Assembly (NCBI RefSeq): GCF_032854445.1
Contig: NC_088300.1
Coordinates: 20,751,608-20,815,607, forward strand
Reading direction: 5' to 3'
DNA from: Liolophura sinensis
Taxonomy: Eukaryota > Mollusca > Polyplacophora > Chitonida > Chitonidae
DNA length: 64,000 bases
Positions 61,701 to 64,000 of this stretch are shown here, one piece after another (within the stretch, counting starts at the first letter, position 1; each line of letters starts with the position of its first letter). The position numbers were made by a program, and so were the translations under genes. The notes beneath the pieces were generated by a model. That model had not been told where the DNA came from and ran no database searches. It saw only the letters and a list, made by a program, of their open reading frames with translations.

Positions 61701-63976
61701 TATGGCCGTTTTGGACTTTAACAGTTTTGCGGACCTTTCTGTTTACAAAACTGTTCATCTTATAGAACGGGAACCTGGTACATTGCTTCAGCATAATAAG
61801 TTAAAATCAAGTTGTTTTCGGATCAAAACCTCATATTTCGTCAAAAGTATAGCTGCTTTTGTCACAATTAACGGTTTTTAGAACTTTTTGTCAAAATGGT
61901 TTATTGTATTTAATTGAAACTTATAACTCACAATGAAAAGGTACAGATCAAGTTCGAATTTCTGAACACTACGCCTAATTTGGACAAAATTATGGAACTT
62001 TTGTTCTGTTGTGGTCGTTGACATAGCTATTATTCTGATGAACAGGGGCATGTGTTGTTTTTCACAGTACTTTGAGAATGTTTGTTCGTCCAACTTATGT
62101 TACATCAGAAACATTTTCCATCTTCAGGTTGACTATAATGAGCAAGGTATAGAAGTGACCTTTACTCTTCTCGACGTTGCTCCAATTACGGGTGACGTTC
62201 AGCAAGGTTCCATGGAAACGCCGCTAGATGTCGCTGCAGAGAACCTGTTCAGTCAGATCAGATCGGGTCAGTTTGTCGTGACAGTGCCTCATAAACCCAA
62301 CGTAAGTGTAAGCTTTGGTCAATTGGGGGAACTGCTTTTGTTAGAAAAGGCCAGAGAACATTTCTCAAGAATTATTAGTATGATATTGAAAAATCTCATT
62401 CGAAGCGTTTTTCTCCTATTGAAGTAACCAGGGTTACCATTGTCCTTGAAATCTTTGAAAATGCTGGAGTTTTGTTTAAAAGTTCTCCAAAACGGTTTTA
62501 TTTTTTTAATAAGCCGTTGAATATAGTTGATTTTTCAATGTTAAATCTAATAATACATTATGTTCGAAATGGGGCGATAAATTAACAACCAAACAGCACA
62601 TCCTTTATATCTATTACATGAAGATTTATTAAACTAAATGGTCCTTAAATCGGTCCAGGTAGCACAGTTGGTAGAGCGCCCGCTTTGGCAGCGGTAGATC
62701 CAGGGTCAATCCGCGGTCGAGAAGACTTTAAAAGAGGAAATTGTAGCTTCCTCACTTGGCGCTCAGCATCAAGGGGATAGTGCAACCACTGGTTGATCCG
62801 CGTCAGTATAATGGTTCGATGGGGCGGCTTACTTGCCTTCGGTAAGGCGTCTCAGTCAAGCAGCACTAGATAAAAGACCTGTGGAAATCCGTCCTGCAAC
62901 AATGAGACACATTACATGCACTCTAAGGATTCTTTAGTCGTCATATGACTGAAAAATTGTTAAGTACGACGTTAAACCCTAAGGACTCACTCACTTACTA
63001 AATGGTCCTTGAAAGCTCTAGACGGTTGAATGGGTGGGAAACTTTAGCGGCACCCATTTTGGCACCTTCCGATTTACTGAATTGTTTATTAAATGTTGTA
63101 AATTAATCAAATACAATATGTTCTTACAGGACCTGAAACTTAAGGCCAAGCCAGATTCTGGTAAAACTTTGAAAGTTCGTGAGTGGCTTAACAACCCTAT
63201 TCCTCGCCGAGCAAAGGGTTACAGACCAGGTATACACTCATACGACGTAAACTAGTAAAATTGACGCAAGCCACTTATGCCCATACAGTAAAAAATATAG
63301 CTACATGTAAATTTGCCACTTGCATATTGGTGATACACTTTTCTGTATCTTTTTACAAAAAGAAGTATACATGCACCAATTTCTTTCAACAAGATGGTTT
63401 CATTGTCGGTGTTTTATATAATGGGTTTTCCGGTTTTCTCCTTACATAAAACTCACCGCCATCGTAAATGTGAAAAATTCTTGAATATGGTGTTGAACAA
63501 CAATGAAATAAACAAAGAGTTCTCGATGACCAATTGTAAACACGAATTCTGCAATACTGGATAGAATATCAAAGTAAGCGATACATTTAATACCTGTTTA
63601 TGTCATATACATCTCAGGTAACTCGAGACTCTGCTCGGTTTTCTCTCCCAATAAACCTGAACAGCGTTATAAACAAGTAAAGTAGTTTAGTTGAGTATTG
63701 CGTAACGCCAGTCTAGTAATGGACCAGAAACGTTTTTGGCTTATACATATACATGTACATGACCTATTTAGGCTTTTGTGATTGTTTTGTTTAATGATGT
63801 TTCTTTGTTTTATCTTCCAAGGTGACATGGCTGCCGTTGCCTTGGTGATGCTAATAGTGGGGGCCGTGATTGGCTGCGGCATCGTCATCATGATTTACAG
63901 AAAGAATGGCGGCTCTTTCTTTCCGAAACCTTACCAGGCAGAAAAATTTGACCTTCCGCCTCAGGACCCTAAATAA
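49731..63976 (+). CDS. LolA-like type I membrane protein, complete (15 coding exons)
   Basis: Exons: 1 49731-49738, 2 51967-52061, 3 52954-53166, 4 53474-53713, 5 54347-54513, 6 54937-55059, 7 55720-55831, 8 56102-56259, 9 57101-57199, 10 58383-58457, 11 59359-59485, 12 61308-61420, 13 62128-62301, 14 63130-63229, 15 63822-63976. All phases agree, giving about 650 residues with no break. Order: signal peptide (1-20), LolA-like half 1 (ARVECNLLD, EYYDFPHNRG), Cys-containing linker, half 2 (FHFEAEIVV, EWYDYTSRLVRYDY, ITEIHDFNTGVKYV), a longer extracellular part, a transmembrane helix (ALVMLIVGAVIGCGIVIMIY), and a 24-residue cytosolic tail rich in Pro. From memory this resembles metazoan LolA-like-domain proteins of unknown role. 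LolA folds bind lipid in bacteria, so lipid binding is inference only. Confidence 0.9.
50313..50648. repeat. 19-bp minisatellite in LolA-like intron 1 (copy 2)
   Basis: About 17 units, two or more longer than copy 1 and with a rearranged order of variants. It contains an extra cgac near 50333 at the left edge. Confidence 0.9.
50941..51145 (+). mobile_element. SINE lacking its tail (copy 2)
   Basis: Same insertion as 9461-9792. The match stops after gtgatggggtgggggtgtc and jumps to ccctttcggtctgtcc, so the SINE tail and the left half of the adjacent MITE-like element are absent. Confidence 0.65.
52231..52454 (+). mobile_element. tRNA-derived SINE in LolA-like intron 2 (copy 2)
   Basis: Same insertion as 11047-11270 with a few substitutions. 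Confidence 0.75.
53839..53988. repeat. 150-bp long-stem inverted repeat in LolA-like intron 4 (copy 2)
   Basis: Arms 53839-53877 and 53950-53988 are the same two arms as in copy 1, with the same two mismatches and the same loop length. Confidence 0.8.
57261..57530 (-). mobile_element. Full-length tRNA-derived SINE in LolA-like intron 9 (copy 2)
   Basis: Same insertion as 16071-16330, better preserved (ggaaaccgggcagagcccgg, then cgcgctaaccaactgagg). gccataca on both sides is the target-site duplication. Confidence 0.88.
58870..59170. repeat. Degenerate ~30-bp tandem repeat in LolA-like intron 10
   Basis: Loose repetition of aaaatctctagtaaaccaac-type units with variable length. Old and poorly conserved. 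Confidence 0.6.
59888..61125. repeat. 77-bp minisatellite with embedded 5' splice-site motifs, LolA-like intron 11
   Basis: About 16 units of 77 bp, each with ttacaaccaatgcatc, acttgtctctggaatagcac and a junction-like gacag|gtaagattgtgag. The donor-like motif falls near 59961, 60034, 60110, 60187, 60341, 60572, 60648, 60725, 60880, 61034 and 61111. It is mutated to agataacac in units near 60265, 60495 and 60803. Those three units also share other variants, pointing to a multi-unit duplication block. The motifs are in the sense orientation of the gene. Confidence 0.9.
62651..62998 (+). mobile_element. tRNA-derived SINE in LolA-like intron 13
   Basis: The head agcacagttggtagagcgcc (A box) and agatccagggtcaatcc (B box) are tRNA-like. 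The tail is tgaaaaattgttaagtacga, then cgttaaaccc and a (actc)n end. It is the best preserved member of this family in the window. Confidence 0.85.
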
Positions 63977-63977
63977 A
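63972..63977 (+). promoter_or_regulatory. AATAAA overlapping the LolA-like stop codon
   Basis: The sequence ccctaaataaaaat places AATAAA over the TAA stop (63974-63976). If used, the 3' UTR would be only about 10-30 bases. Signals beyond the window cannot be seen. Confidence 0.4.
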
Positions 63978-64000
63978 AATATTTACTGTCAGGACATTTG

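Noticed and set aside
62651-62720. Possible tRNA gene
   Set aside because: A and B boxes are present, but the body and tail of a SINE follow directly and the cloverleaf does not close.

Overview
The window is nuclear DNA from a marine invertebrate, most likely a mollusc. The evidence is intron-rich genes with GT-AG introns, several tRNA-derived SINE families of the kind common in molluscs, abundant minisatellites, and about 1-2% divergence between two long near-identical copies. Four host genes are recognisable or well supported. MDH1 is cytosolic malate dehydrogenase on the minus strand. A two-pass-split 'LolA-like' type I membrane protein gene lies on the plus strand, divergent from MDH1. 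MOK is a MAPK/MAK/MRK-overlapping protein kinase on the minus strand. The fourth is an intronless 372-codon orphan gene on the minus strand.

Layout. Positions 1-16761 are a first copy of the MDH1/LolA-like locus: MDH1 exons 6 to 1, then LolA-like exons 1 to 9. A 200-N scaffold gap (16762-16961) ends it. Next come a LINE 3' fragment (about 16962-17290), a gene-poor stretch, the complete 13-exon MOK gene (21517-33734), SINE-rich spacer, the orphan gene (37084-38202), and the last two MDH1 exons. These run into a second copy of the same locus (41420-57949). The second copy continues through LolA-like exons 10-15, ending with a transmembrane segment and stop at 63976. The native order is therefore MOK(-), orphan(-), MDH1(-), LolA-like(+), with one extra partial copy to the left of the gap. 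That extra copy is either an uncollapsed haplotype or a real tandem duplication. Each copy has damage in a different gene: copy 2 MDH1 has a nonsense codon and a frameshift, and copy 1 LolA-like has frameshifts in two exons. A central block of about 2.3 kb over the shared promoter shows no difference by eye.

The most unusual feature is in MOK. Two separate minisatellites begin exactly at exon/5' splice-site junctions, so that tandem copies of a 5' splice site have been made. One is a 39-bp unit x 10 at exon 7. The other is a 46-bp monomer in a 92-bp higher-order repeat at exon 11, where splice-competent and splice-dead donors alternate. A third array, of 77-bp units in LolA-like intron 11, also carries a consensus-like 5' splice site in most units. 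I could not run alignments or searches. Exon limits come from reading splice sites and codon phase by eye, and family names come from memory.
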